From contig NZ_JAEKEZ010000022.1 of the NCBI RefSeq assembly GCF_016650815.1, forward strand, positions 186,001 to 250,000: a stretch of 64,000 bases of DNA. The letters run 5' to 3'. Under the pieces are notes generated by a model, which saw nothing but the letters and a program-made list of their open reading frames with translations, made no database searches and had not been told where the DNA came from. The position numbers were made by a program, and so were the translations under genes. Shown piece by piece: positions 21,711 to 30,486 of this stretch; the stretch's first letter is position 1; every line of letters starts with the position of its first letter. The DNA comes from Pseudomonas sp. TH31. GTDB taxonomy: Bacteria; Pseudomonadota; Gammaproteobacteria; Pseudomonadales; Pseudomonadaceae.

Positions 21711-22352
21711 GTGTCGAGTACCGAAGACGAACAACTGGCGGATTTTAAGGACTGGTGGACACGTAACGGCAAGCCCCTGGTCACTGGCGGCCTGTTGGCG
21801 CTGGTCATCGTGTTCGGCTGGCAGGCCTTCCACAAGTATCAGAGCAATCAGTCGCAAGGCGCCTCGATTCTCTATCAGCAACTGCTGGAAACCACGCTGA
21901 CGCCTGACGGCAAGCCTGACGCAGCCCGTGTTGCGGACCTGGCCGGCAAGCTCAACAGCGAGTTCGGCGGTTCTGCTTATGCGCAATACGGCAGCCTGTT
22001 CGTGGCGAAAGTCGCGGTCGACAGCGGCAAGCTGGACGATGCTGCCAGCGAGCTGAAAGCCATTACCGACAAACCGGCGAACCCGGCACTGGGCGAAATC
22101 GCCCGTCAGCGTCTGGCGCAGGTGCTGGCGGCGCAGAACAAGGTCGAAGACGCCTTGAAACTGCTTGAAGGCGATGCCGACAAGTCGTTCCTGGCCACTC
22201 GCGAAGAACTCAAGGGCGACCTGCTGGTGCAGTTGGGTCGTACCGACGAAGCGAACACGGCGTATCAAAAAGCCAAGGCGGCACTGTCGGATGAAGCGGC
22301 AGTCGGCGGCCTACAAATCAAGCTGGACGACCTGGCCAAAGGGGATGCGTGA
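21711..22352 (+). CDS. YfgM family membrane-anchored TPR protein
   Basis: YfgM-type proteins are inner-membrane periplasmic chaperones found near the Sec translocon and coded next to bamB. 213 residues from GTG 21711, with AAGGAG upstream. There is a single membrane anchor at about residues 20-39 (GGLLALVIVFGWQAFHKYQ). A TPR_21 domain follows (ASILYQQLLETTL..., ..LGEIARQRLAQVLAAQ). It lies between hisS and bamB with a 1-base gap to the latter. Confidence 0.9.
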   Translation: MSSTEDEQLADFKDWWTRNGKPLVTGGLLALVIVFGWQAFHKYQSNQSQGASILYQQLLETTLTPDGKPDAARVADLAGKLNSEFGGSAYAQYGSLFVAKVAVDSGKLDDAASELKAITDKPANPALGEIARQRLAQVLAAQNKVEDALKLLEGDADKSFLATREELKGDLLVQLGRTDEANTAYQKAKAALSDEAAVGGLQIKLDDLAKGDA

Positions 22353-22353
22353 C

Positions 22354-23496
22354 GTGATCCGTTGGAAACATGCAGCATTGCTGGCCCTGGCCATTTTGGC
22401 CGCGGGTTGCAGCAGCAACAGCAAAAAAGAATTGCCGCCGGCCGAGCTGGTCGACTTCAAAGAAGAAGTGGTCCTGCACAAGCAGTGGAGTCGTTCGATC
22501 GGTGACGGTCAGGGCGAAACCTACAACATGCTGGTGCCGGCGATCGATGGCGATACCATTTATGCGGCCGACGTCACAGGCGTTGTGGTGGCGATGGATC
22601 GCAACACTGGTGACGTCAAATGGAAGAAAGATCTCGACCTGCCTGTCTCCGGCGCCGTTGGCGTAGGTTACGGTCTGGTTCTGATCGGTACGCTCAAGGG
22701 CGAAATCGTTGCCCTGGACGCCAGCAACGGTGAAGAGAAATGGAAGGCTCGCGTCTCCAGCGAAGTACTCGCACCGCCGGCCAACAACGGTGACGTTGTA
22801 GTGGTTCAGACTCAGGACGATCGTCTGATCGGCCTGGATGCTTCCACCGGTACCCAGCGCTGGTTGTATGACAGCACGCCAGCGGTCCTGACCCTGCGCG
22901 GCACCAGTGCCCCTATCGTCACCAACCGCCTTGCAGTGGCGGGCCTGTCGACCGGTAAAGTGGTCGCGCTCGACATTACCAACGGCGTGCCGGTGTGGGA
23001 ACAGCGGGTTGCGATTCCACAGGGTCGTTCGGAACTGGAACGCGTGGTCGACATCGACGGCGGTTTGCTGCTGTCCGGCGGTACACTGTACGTTGCCAGC
23101 TACCAGGGTCGCGTTGCGGCACTGGACCTGGAAAGCGGTCGTCAGCTCTGGCAGCGTGATGCTTCCAGCTATGCCGGTGTCGCCCAGGGTTTTGGCAGCG
23201 TCTACGTGAGCCTGTCTTCGGGCACCGTCGAAGGCGTTGACGAGCGTTCCACCACAGCCTTGTGGACCAACGATTCGCTGGCTCGCCGTCAGCTGTCGGC
23301 TCCGGAAGTGTTCTCCAGCTACGTTGCAGTCGGCGATATGGAAGGCTACCTGCACCTGCTGAGCCAGGTGGACGGTCGCTTCGTCGGCCGCGAACGCATC
23401 GACAGCGACGGCCTGCGCGCCCGTCCGCTGGTGGTGGGTGACACGATTTATGTATATGGCAACAGTGGCAAACTGGAAGCCCTGACCATTAAGTAA
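22354..23496 (+). CDS. bamB: Outer-membrane assembly lipoprotein BamB
   Basis: A subunit of the BAM complex that inserts beta-barrel proteins. The GTG start at 22354 gives 380 residues. Signal peptide MIRWKHAALLALAILAAGC ends in a lipobox. The body is an eight-bladed PQQ-type beta-propeller, with repeats such as GVVVAMDRNTGDVKWKKDL, GEIVALDASNGEEKWKARV and VAALDLESGRQLWQRD. It is followed by a terminator at 23581. Confidence 0.96.
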   Translation: MIRWKHAALLALAILAAGCSSNSKKELPPAELVDFKEEVVLHKQWSRSIGDGQGETYNMLVPAIDGDTIYAADVTGVVVAMDRNTGDVKWKKDLDLPVSGAVGVGYGLVLIGTLKGEIVALDASNGEEKWKARVSSEVLAPPANNGDVVVVQTQDDRLIGLDASTGTQRWLYDSTPAVLTLRGTSAPIVTNRLAVAGLSTGKVVALDITNGVPVWEQRVAIPQGRSELERVVDIDGGLLLSGGTLYVASYQGRVAALDLESGRQLWQRDASSYAGVAQGFGSVYVSLSSGTVEGVDERSTTALWTNDSLARRQLSAPEVFSSYVAVGDMEGYLHLLSQVDGRFVGRERIDSDGLRARPLVVGDTIYVYGNSGKLEALTIK

Positions 23497-23580
23497 AGAT
23501 TTGACTATGCTTGGGGTTTAACCCCCAAGCGGCCTTGTTCTGCAAGGCTTGCGGCGCCTTCAAGCGCTGCCCCGAGCACC

Positions 23581-23606
23581 AGCCGCTGCCTCGCAGCGGC
23601 TTTTGT
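23581..23606 (+). terminator. Rho-independent terminator between bamB and der
   Basis: Stem GCCGCTGC / GCAGCGGC with CTC loop, followed by TTTTGTATTTT. A second palindrome, GCTTGGGGTTTAACCCCCAAGC, lies just after the bamB stop at about 23509-23531. der begins 31 bases after the terminator. Confidence 0.75.
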
Positions 23607-23636
23607 ATTTTCTGAAATAACGAAGTGGAGAGCCGC

Positions 23637-25106
23637 ATGGTTCCCGTAATCGCCCTGGTGGGCCGACCGAACGTCGGCAAGTCCACCTTGTTCAACCGCC
23701 TGACCAGGACTCGTGACGCCATCGTCGGCGACTTGTCCGGTCTGACCCGTGATCGCCAATACGGTGAGGCCAAGTGGCAAGGGCGTTCCTACATTCTGGT
23801 CGACACCGGCGGTATCTCCGGTGACGAGCACGGTATGGACGAAAAAATGGCCGAGCAGTCGCTGCTGGCCATTGAAGAAGCCGATGTCGTTCTGTTCCTG
23901 GTAGATGCCAAGGCCGGTTTCACCGCCGCCGACCAGATGATCGCCGAGCATTTGCGCAAACGTAACAAGCGTTCCTACGTGGTTGCCAACAAGGTCGACA
24001 ACATCGACCCTGAAATGGCCCGCGCCGAGTTTGCCCCGTTGGGCATGGGCCACGCGATTCCGATCGCCGGTGCCCACGGTCGTGGCATCACCCAGATGCT
24101 CGAAATCGCCCTGAGCACCTTCCCGAAAGACGAAGAAGAGCCAGAAGACGGCGAGGAAGAGATCGTTGCCGAAGGCGAGGAAGCCAAGCGCATTCCTGGC
24201 CCAAGCGAAAAAGACGGGATCAAGATCGCCATCATCGGCCGTCCGAACGTCGGCAAGTCGACGCTGGTCAACCGTATGCTCGGTGAAGACCGGGTAATCG
24301 TGTATGACGAGCCCGGCACCACTCGCGACAGTATCTACATTCCTTTCGAGCGTAACGACGAGAAGTACACGCTGATCGACACCGCCGGTGTGCGCAAGCG
24401 CGGCAAGATCCACGAAGAAGTCGAAAAATTCTCCGTGGTCAAAACCTTGCAAGCGATCAAAGACGCCAACGTCGTCATCTTCGTGATGGACGCCCGTGAA
24501 GGTGTCGTCGACCACGACCTCAACCTGCTGGGCTTCGCCCTTGAAGCCGGTCGTGCGCTGGTGATCGCGATCAACAAGTGGGACGGCATGACCCCAGGCG
24601 AGCGCGACTTCGTGAAAGTCGAGCTGCAACGTCGGCTGTTCTTCGTCGACTTCGCCGATATCCACTTCATCTCGGCGCTGCACGGCACTGGCGTGGGTAA
24701 CCTCTACGCCTCGGTTCAGAACTCGTTCAAGTCCGCGGTCACCCGCTGGCCAACCAACCGCCTGACCACGATTCTGGAAGATGCGGTCGGTGAGCACGCG
24801 CCACCGATGGTCAACAACCGCCGGATCAAGCTGCGTTATGCCCACTTGGGTGGTGCCAACCCGCCGATTATCGTGATTCACGGTAACCAGATCGAGAAGG
24901 TGCCGAAGTCTTATGTGCGGTATCTGGAAAACACTTACCGTCGGGTCTTGAAGCTGGTTGGTACGCCGATCCGCATCGAGTTCAAGGGCGGCGAGAACCC
25001 GTACGAAGGCAACAAGAATTCGCTCACCGACCGTCAGGTCAACAAGAAGCGTCGGATGATGTCGCACCACAAGAAAGCCGACAAGAAGCGCCGCGACAAG
25101 CGTTGA
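23637..25106 (+). CDS. der: Ribosome biogenesis GTPase Der (EngA)
   Basis: A two-domain GTPase needed for 50S subunit maturation. The ATG at 23637 ([17 protein letters not shown]) is the usual N-terminus, 489 residues; an in-frame GTG at 23625 is an alternative. P-loops are [14 protein letters not shown] near residue 9 and [14 protein letters not shown] near 205. An acidic linker ([17 protein letters not shown]) separates the G domains, and a C-terminal KH-like domain ends in basic [11 protein letters not shown]. Confidence 0.97.
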   Translation: MVPVIALVGRPNVGKSTLFNRLTRTRDAIVGDLSGLTRDRQYGEAKWQGRSYILVDTGGISGDEHGMDEKMAEQSLLAIEEADVVLFLVDAKAGFTAADQMIAEHLRKRNKRSYVVANKVDNIDPEMARAEFAPLGMGHAIPIAGAHGRGITQMLEIALSTFPKDEEEPEDGEEEIVAEGEEAKRIPGPSEKDGIKIAIIGRPNVGKSTLVNRMLGEDRVIVYDEPGTTRDSIYIPFERNDEKYTLIDTAGVRKRGKIHEEVEKFSVVKTLQAIKDANVVIFVMDAREGVVDHDLNLLGFALEAGRALVIAINKWDGMTPGERDFVKVELQRRLFFVDFADIHFISALHGTGVGNLYASVQNSFKSAVTRWPTNRLTTILEDAVGEHAPPMVNNRRIKLRYAHLGGANPPIIVIHGNQIEKVPKSYVRYLENTYRRVLKLVGTPIRIEFKGGENPYEGNKNSLTDRQVNKKRRMMSHHKKADKKRRDKR

Positions 25107-25154
25107 TTGAGATGATCGTTCCCGCCTTCATGTGTGGGAATGCTCATCGGCTTT

Positions 25155-25237
25155 TGTAGGCGCTGGCGAAGCCTGCGATCTTTTGATCTTGGGCTGTGTG
25201 ATCGCTGAAAAGATCGCAGCCTGCGGCAGCTCCTACA
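25155..25237. repeat. Paired family-A REP, CTGCGG variant
   Basis: TGTAGGCGCTGGCGAAGCCTGC...GATCTTTTGATC with the inverted arm ...AAGATCGCAGCCTGCGGCAG CTCCTACA. It lies between der and its terminator. Confidence 0.88.
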
Positions 25238-25250
25238 GGGTTCGATCATA

Positions 25251-25280
25251 AAAAGGGTGCTCACCAGAGCGCCCTTTTTT
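25251..25280 (+). terminator. Rho-independent terminator after der
   Basis: AAAAGGGTGCTC-ACC-AGAGCGCCCTTTTTT: stem with one T-C mismatch and a run of six T. It lies about 145 bases after the der stop, beyond the REP pair. Confidence 0.82.
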
Positions 25281-25354
25281 ATGGACGCCGTTTGGGCTAT
25301 CCTCGGGCTCTCCCGCGCCGCCGTTAGAGCCGGGTGTAGAGCAGGGAACCACCG

Positions 25355-26503
25355 ATGATCACCAGTAAGCTGCCGAATGTCGGCATCACTATCTTCACTC
25401 AGATGTCCCAACTCGCGGCGCAAACCGGGGCAATCAACCTGTCCCAGGGTTTTCCCGATTTCGACGGCCCTCAAGCCTTGCGCGATGCGGTCGGGCGGCA
25501 TATCGCCAGCGGCCACAACCAATATTCGCCGATGACCGGCTTGCCGGTGTTGCGGCAGCAGATTGCGGCAAAGATCGCCCGCAGCTACGGCGCCCATGTT
25601 GATGCCGACCATGAAGTAACCGTCACCCCCGGCGCGACCCAGGCGATCTTCTGCGCGATTCAGGCGGTTATCCACAGCGGCGATGAAGTGATTGTGTTCG
25701 ACCCGGCCTACGACAGCTACGAGCCGGCGGTAGAGCTGGCCGGTGGCCGTTGCGTTCATGTGCAGTTGGGCCTGAAGGACTTCTCCATCGACTTCCAGAA
25801 GCTCGCGCAAGCCCTGAGCCCGCGTACGCGGATGATCATCCTCAACACCCCGCACAACCCCAGTGGCGCGCTGATCAGCCGTGCCGAGCTGGATCAACTG
25901 GCCGCCTTGATCCGCGACCGCGACATTTATGTGATCAGTGACGAGGTCTACGAACACCTGGTGTTCGACGGCGTGCCCCACGTCAGTGTTCTGGCCCACG
26001 AAGAGCTGTATAAACGTGCCTTCGTCGTCAGTTCGTTCGGCAAGACTTACCACGTCACCGGTTGGAAAACCGGCTACGTCGTCGCACCTCCGGCCCTCAC
26101 GGCGGAGCTGCGCAAGGTCCACCAGTACGTCAGCTTCTGTGGCGTGACGCCGCTGCAATATGCGTTGGCCGATTACATGGCCGAGCATCCGGAACACGTC
26201 GAGGAGCTGCCAGGCTTCTATCAGGCCAAGCGCGATCTGTTCTGCGATCTGCTGGCGCCGTCGCGCTTTAGCTTCACTCGAGTGACCGGCACCTATTTCC
26301 AGTTGGTCGATTATTCGCAGATTCGCCCGGACCTTAACGACGTCGAGATGGCCATGTGGATGACCCGCGAACACGGCGTGGCGAGCATCCCGGTTTCGGT
26401 GTTCTACCAGAACCCACCGGTCGGCCAGCGCCTGGTGCGGCTGTGCTTCGCCAAACGTGAGGAGACCCTGCGTGAAGCAGCGGAAAAGCTATGCGTGATC
26501 TGA
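25355..26503 (+). CDS. PLP-dependent aminotransferase (methionine/glutamine type)
   Basis: Class I/II aminotransferase of 382 residues resembling E. coli YbdL, which prefers methionine. PLP-binding features: NLSQGFPDFDGPQALRDAV, NTPHNPSGA, and the lysine in SSFGKTYHVTGWKTGY near residue 235. Its last 13 bases overlap the next gene, an omega-amidase. Such pairs convert a keto acid plus glutamine into the amino acid and alpha-ketoglutarate, so a role in methionine salvage from KMTB is likely but inferred. Confidence 0.9.
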   Translation: MITSKLPNVGITIFTQMSQLAAQTGAINLSQGFPDFDGPQALRDAVGRHIASGHNQYSPMTGLPVLRQQIAAKIARSYGAHVDADHEVTVTPGATQAIFCAIQAVIHSGDEVIVFDPAYDSYEPAVELAGGRCVHVQLGLKDFSIDFQKLAQALSPRTRMIILNTPHNPSGALISRAELDQLAALIRDRDIYVISDEVYEHLVFDGVPHVSVLAHEELYKRAFVVSSFGKTYHVTGWKTGYVVAPPALTAELRKVHQYVSFCGVTPLQYALADYMAEHPEHVEELPGFYQAKRDLFCDLLAPSRFSFTRVTGTYFQLVDYSQIRPDLNDVEMAMWMTREHGVASIPVSVFYQNPPVGQRLVRLCFAKREETLREAAEKLCVI

Positions 26504-27282
26504 GTGTGCTGCCCAACCTGAATGTCGCGTTGATCCAGACCACCCTGGCCTGGCACGACCGCCAGGCCAACCTGGAGCATTTCGAGCAGTTGCTGGAACA
26601 GGCCCGCGGCGCGGACCTGATCATCCTGCCGGAGATGTTCACCACCGGGTTCTCCATGCAGTCCGAGACCCTCGCCGAAGCGCAGAATGGTCCAACCACT
26701 AAGTGGCTGAAGGTTCAGGCTGCGAAGCTGGACGCTGTGATTACCGGTAGCGTGATTGTTCAGGCGGCCGATGGTAGCCACCGCAATCGCCTGCTCTGGG
26801 CGCGGCCGGATGGCGAAGTGTTGCATTACGACAAGCGTCACCTGTTCCGCATGGCTGGCGAGCACAACCACTACACCCCCGGCGAGCGCCAGGTGCAGTT
26901 TGAACTCAAGGGCTGGCGTGTTCGGCCGCTGATTTGCTACGACCTGCGCTTCCCGGTCTGGAGTCGTGATGCCCAGGACACCGATTTGCTGCTGTACACC
27001 GCCAATTGGCCAGGTGCACGGCGTCAGCACTGGAACCGTTTGCTGCCGGCGAGGGCGATCGAGAACCTGTGCTATGTGGCGGCGGTGAACCGGATTGGTA
27101 CTGACGGCAAGGGCTTTGGGTATACCGGCGACAGTCAGGTGCTGGATTTCCAGGGCGAGACATTGCTCAGCGCAGGCGACGCGGATGGCGTGTTTCAGGT
27201 GGTGCTGGAGGCGGCGGAACTGGCGGCTTATCGCACGCGGTTTCCGGCGAATCTGGATGCCGATACCTTCGAGTTCACCTGA
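26491..27282 (+). CDS. Omega-amidase, nitrilase superfamily (YafV/Nit2-like)
   Basis: A carbon-nitrogen hydrolase of 263 residues expected to hydrolyse alpha-ketoglutaramate or alpha-ketosuccinamate. The nitrilase triad is clear: Glu in LIILPEMFTTGFSM, Lys in HYDKRHLFRMAGE, Cys in RPLICYDLRFPVW. It overlaps the aminotransferase gene by 13 bases, so the transamination product can be removed at once. The substrate assignment rests on family and context. Confidence 0.9.
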   Translation: MRDLSVLPNLNVALIQTTLAWHDRQANLEHFEQLLEQARGADLIILPEMFTTGFSMQSETLAEAQNGPTTKWLKVQAAKLDAVITGSVIVQAADGSHRNRLLWARPDGEVLHYDKRHLFRMAGEHNHYTPGERQVQFELKGWRVRPLICYDLRFPVWSRDAQDTDLLLYTANWPGARRQHWNRLLPARAIENLCYVAAVNRIGTDGKGFGYTGDSQVLDFQGETLLSAGDADGVFQVVLEAAELAAYRTRFPANLDADTFEFT

Positions 27283-27289
27283 TACCCGA

Positions 27290-27366
27290 AAAGATCGCAG
27301 CCTTCGGCGGCTCCTACAGGAGTGCGATCTCTTGTAGGAGCTGCCGAAGGCTACGATCTTTTGATC
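27290..27366. repeat. Two family-A REPs in outward (tail-to-tail) order
   Basis: AAGATCGCAGCCTTCGGCGG...CTCCTACA (to 27318), then after about 14 bases TGTAGGAGCTGCCGAAGGCT ACGATCTTTTGATC. The order is reversed relative to the hairpin-forming pairs, with the TAGGAGC ends facing each other. Confidence 0.85.
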
Positions 27367-27382
27367 TTCAAACGGCACAAAT

Positions 27383-27416
27383 AAAAAGGCCCCAAGGTTT
27401 TCACCCCGGGCCTTTT
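27383..27416 (-). terminator. Rho-independent terminator after leuA
   Basis: Read on the minus strand: AAAAGGCCC-loop-GGGCCTTTTT. It lies 17 bases beyond the leuA stop. The A and T tracts on both sides may also stop plus-strand transcripts from the omega-amidase gene. Confidence 0.82.
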
Positions 27417-27432
27417 GCATTTCAGCGAACGC

Positions 27433-29115
27433 TTACGCCGCTTCTTTCGCTTGCGGCTGGCTCAGCGAGCGGTTCAGCGCGCTGAACAGGGCCTTGAAGC
27501 TGGCGGTGGTGATGTTTTCATCGATACCCACGCCATGCACCGCACGCTGGCCGTCAACCCGCAGTTCAATGTAGGCCGCCGCCTTGGCATGGGTGCCCGC
27601 GCCGATGGCATGTTCGTTGTAGTCCATGATTTCCACCGGGATCGGCAACCCGGCCACCAGTGCTTCCAGGGCGCCGTTGCCCTTGCCGCGCCAGTGCAGG
27701 TTGGTTTCGCCCTGGCCCTTGCCCGAGACTTCCACTTCGACCGAGCTGTTGCCGTTCTCTTCCTGCAAGCGATGGCTGACCAGCGCGTAAGGCGTGTTGG
27801 CCTGCAAGTACTCGCTGTGCAGCAGTGCGTGGATTTGCTGGGCGGTCATCTCCAGACCCAGGCGGTCGGTTTCACGCTGCACGACCTGGCTGAACTCGAT
27901 CTGCATGCGACGCGGCAAGCTGATGCCGTATTCCTGTTCCAGGAGGTAGGCGATACCGCCCTTGCCCGACTGGCTGTTGACGCGAATCACCGCCTCGTAG
28001 CTGCGGCCGATGTCGGCCGGGTCGATCGGCAGGTACGGCACTTCCCACAGGGTGTCCGGTTTCTGCTGGGCGAAGCCCTTGCGGATCGCATCCTGGTGCG
28101 AGCCGGAGAACGCGGTATGCACCAGGTCGCCGACGTACGGGTGACGTGGGTGAACCTGGATCTGGTTGCACTCTTCGACGACTTTGCGCACGCCGTCGAT
28201 GTCGGAGAAGTCCAGCTCAGGGTGAATGCCCTGGGTGTAGAGGTTCAACGCGACGGTGACCAGGTCAACGTTACCGGTGCGCTCGCCGTTGCCGAACAGG
28301 CAGCCTTCGACACGGTCGGCGCCAGCCATCAGGCCCAGCTCGGTGGCGGCAACGCCAGTGCCACGGTCATTGTGGGTGTGCAGGCTGATGATCACGCTGT
28401 CACGACGGTTGATGTGACGGCCGAACCATTCGATCTGGTCGGCATAGATGTTCGGGGTCGCGCATTCGACGGTGGCCGGCAGGTTGAGGATCACCTTGTG
28501 CTCAGGCGTCGGGTTCCAGACTTCGATCACCGCATCGCAGACTTCTTTGGCGAACTCGAGTTCGGTGGCGCTGAAGGTTTCCGGCGAGTATTCGAAGGTC
28601 CACTCGGTGTCCGGCTGCAGGGCGGCGTATTTGACGAACAGCTTGGCAGCGTTCACGGCGATGGCCTTGATCCCGTCCTTGTCCTGGTTGAAGACAATGC
28701 GGCGGAAGGAAGGGGAAGTCGCGTTGTACAGGTGAACGATGGCTTTCTTCGCCCCACGCAGGGATTCGAAAGTGCGTTCGATCAAGTCTTCACGGCCCTG
28801 GGTCAGCACCTGAATGGTGGTGTCGTCCGGGATGTGGCCGTCTTCGATCAGGGTCCGCACGAAGTCGAAGTCGGTTTGCGAAGCCGCCGGGAACGACGCT
28901 TCGATTTCCTTCACGCCCACTTGTACCAGGGTTTTCCAGAAACGCAGCTTCTTGACCGCGTCCATCGGCTCGATCAGCGACTGGTTACCGTCACGCAAGT
29001 CCGAGCTGCACCAGATCGGCGCGGCGGTGATGGTCTTCGACGGCCAGGTGCGGTCCGGGATGTCGATAGTCGGGAACGCGCGGTATTTCGAAGACGGGTC
29101 TTTGAGCATGCTCAT
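27433..29115 (-). CDS. leuA: 2-isopropylmalate synthase
   Basis: Condenses acetyl-CoA and 2-ketoisovalerate in the first step of leucine synthesis. 560 residues, the long form used in Pseudomonas. The DRE-TIM barrel starts with [13 protein letters not shown] (catalytic Arg and metal Asp), and the metal histidines are in [12 protein letters not shown]. The C-terminal allosteric domain (from about residue 430) mediates leucine feedback. AAGGAT lies 7 bases before ATG 29115; the second ATG at 29109 is also possible. A putative leader peptide and RNA structures lie upstream. Confidence 0.97.
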   Translation of the reverse strand: MSMLKDPSSKYRAFPTIDIPDRTWPSKTITAAPIWCSSDLRDGNQSLIEPMDAVKKLRFWKTLVQVGVKEIEASFPAASQTDFDFVRTLIEDGHIPDDTTIQVLTQGREDLIERTFESLRGAKKAIVHLYNATSPSFRRIVFNQDKDGIKAIAVNAAKLFVKYAALQPDTEWTFEYSPETFSATELEFAKEVCDAVIEVWNPTPEHKVILNLPATVECATPNIYADQIEWFGRHINRRDSVIISLHTHNDRGTGVAATELGLMAGADRVEGCLFGNGERTGNVDLVTVALNLYTQGIHPELDFSDIDGVRKVVEECNQIQVHPRHPYVGDLVHTAFSGSHQDAIRKGFAQQKPDTLWEVPYLPIDPADIGRSYEAVIRVNSQSGKGGIAYLLEQEYGISLPRRMQIEFSQVVQRETDRLGLEMTAQQIHALLHSEYLQANTPYALVSHRLQEENGNSSVEVEVSGKGQGETNLHWRGKGNGALEALVAGLPIPVEIMDYNEHAIGAGTHAKAAAYIELRVDGQRAVHGVGIDENITTASFKALFSALNRSLSQPQAKEAA

Positions 29116-29205
29116 CGGGAAATCCTTATTGTGTGGGCCGAAAAAAGGCGGCCTGCCGGTGGATCAAAAGTTCTTGGGGATACGTGTCAGGCGAGGCACC
29201 GCAAT

Positions 29206-29283
29206 TCAGCCCGGCAGTCGTGCACTGACGAGGCACAGGCTGCGGTGCTGGCGAAGCTGAATGAGGGTGTGAGAGGTTTTCAT
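29206..29283 (-). CDS. Putative leuA leader peptide (25 aa)
   Basis: ATG 29283 to TGA 29206 on the minus strand encodes 25 residues, starting MKTSHTLIQLRQHRSL and ending ARLPG, with five leucines. It ends 90 bases before leuA. Within it, GCACCGC (codons of Gln-His-Arg) can pair with GCGGTGC just after the stop. CTGCCGG near its end can pair with CCGGCAG about 50 bases further on, shortly before leuA. This resembles an attenuator with competing structures. A good promoter places the RNA start at or next to the ATG. No homology search was possible; that it is translated is an inference. Confidence 0.5.
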   Translation of the reverse strand: MKTSHTLIQLRQHRSLCLVSARLPG

Positions 29284-29290
29284 GTCTTCA

Positions 29291-29319
29291 ACCCTAACCG
29301 CCGGGGTTAAGGTTGGCAA
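29291..29319 (-). promoter_or_regulatory. Candidate leuA leader promoter
   Basis: Minus strand TTGCCA (29319-29314), 17-base spacer, TAGGGT (29296-29291). The expected RNA start is about 7 bases downstream, at 29284-29283, i.e. at the ATG of the leader peptide, so the leader mRNA may be leaderless. Assigned by eye. Confidence 0.5.
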
Positions 29320-29552
29320 GCAGTCGGAAAAAATTGAGAGGAATATCCGAAAAGGCGAGATTTGCGAGATTTTATTGCTGTGATATGGCGTGATTGTTTT
29401 TATGTTTGCGTGGGGTGGGAATGCTGCGCAATTGAAAGTTGGTGCTGAAGTGGCGGGGTAAGCTTGCTAGGTTTCAGTGAGCCATTGCGCCTCGAAATAA
29501 AACGCTATCTGGAGCGTCGGGCTGCGCGTGGGATTTCGGACCTCGATGCGGA

Positions 29553-29655
29553 AAAAGATCGCCGCCTGCGGCAGCTCCTACAGATTGTGTGTGTGCAGCA
29601 ACTCCACGGATGTACCCGGTCGATGTAGGAGCTGCCGAAGGCTGCGATCTTTTGA
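29553..29655. repeat. Two family-A REPs, tail-to-tail
   Basis: AAAGATCGCCGCCTGCGGCA GCTCCTACA (to 29583) and TGTAGGAGCTGCCGAAGGCT GCGATCTTTTGATTTTG (from about 29623), in the same outward order as the copy at 27290. They lie between the leuA upstream region and the 3' end of the M23 peptidase gene. The 220 bases between 29320 and 29550 hold no other feature that I can see. Confidence 0.85.
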
Positions 29656-29661
29656 TTTTGC

Positions 29662-30483
29662 TTAAGGCTGAAACGCCCCGATAAAAATCGCCGGATCAAC
29701 CCGCGCATCATTCAGGCTGACATTCCAGTGCATATGCGGCCCGGTCGCGCGCCCGGTCGAACCGACCTTGCCTACCACGCCACCACGGGCCAGTTGCTGG
29801 CCAACCTTCACATCAATTTTCGACATGTGGCAGAACATGCTGATAAAGCCCTGGCCATGGTCGACAAACACCGTGTTGCCATTGAAGAAGTAGTTGCCGA
29901 TCAAAATCACCTTACCCGCCGCCGGCGTCTTGATCGGCGTACCCGCCGGCACCGCAAAGTCCAGCCCGGCATGGGGATTACGTTCTTCACCATTAAAGAA
30001 CCGACGCACGCCAAACTTGCTCGACAGCGGGCCGTTGACCGGTTTGTCCAGCAGCAGGTTGCTCGGGGTGACGGGGCTGAAGCTGCGATATGCCTGGATC
30101 TGTTCGGCCAGTTCGCCTTCGATACGCTTCAGGTTCGCCGGGTTCGGATTGACCTGCTGGGTGTTCTTCAGCGTGATGTGCTGTTCCGGGTATTTCTTGT
30201 TGCCGACCGTGAAGCTCAGATTACGGCCGCCGCTGTTCACTTGCTGGGTCCCCGGTTTGACCGTTAGCGGCACACCGACGATGGCCAGCCAATTGCTCTG
30301 TTCCTTGACCACCAGCACCGGTTTGCCTTGATACGTGGCTTTCGGCGCCTGGGCAGCGGTGCCCAGGTCTACCACAGCCACGCCGCCCGGCACCGGTTTG
30401 TTCAACAGGCGGGTGATGTAACTGTCAGCGTGGGCGTTGAGGGTCAGGCACAACAAGAGCAACGGAGCTAAAAAACGTGGCAT
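29662..30483 (-). CDS. M23 family (LytM-type) metallopeptidase
   Basis: A secreted peptidoglycan endopeptidase candidate, 273 residues. The signal peptide MPRFLAPLLLLCLTLNAHA is followed by an all-beta N-terminal domain. The LytM domain is at about residues 165-270, with zinc ligands in NPHAGLDFAVPAGTPI (His, Asp) and HMHWN (the HxH motif). All catalytic residues are visible, so it should be active rather than an EnvC/NlpD-like activator. It is 3 bases downstream of xseA on the same strand. Confidence 0.92.
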   Translation of the reverse strand: MPRFLAPLLLLCLTLNAHADSYITRLLNKPVPGGVAVVDLGTAAQAPKATYQGKPVLVVKEQSNWLAIVGVPLTVKPGTQQVNSGGRNLSFTVGNKKYPEQHITLKNTQQVNPNPANLKRIEGELAEQIQAYRSFSPVTPSNLLLDKPVNGPLSSKFGVRRFFNGEERNPHAGLDFAVPAGTPIKTPAAGKVILIGNYFFNGNTVFVDHGQGFISMFCHMSKIDVKVGQQLARGGVVGKVGSTGRATGPHMHWNVSLNDARVDPAIFIGAFQP

Positions 30484-30486
30484 GGT

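Noticed and set aside
27415..29310. A 631-codon plus-strand frame over leuA
   Set aside because: The minus strand has the complete LeuA with all catalytic motifs; the plus-strand product is low-complexity and matches nothing known to me.
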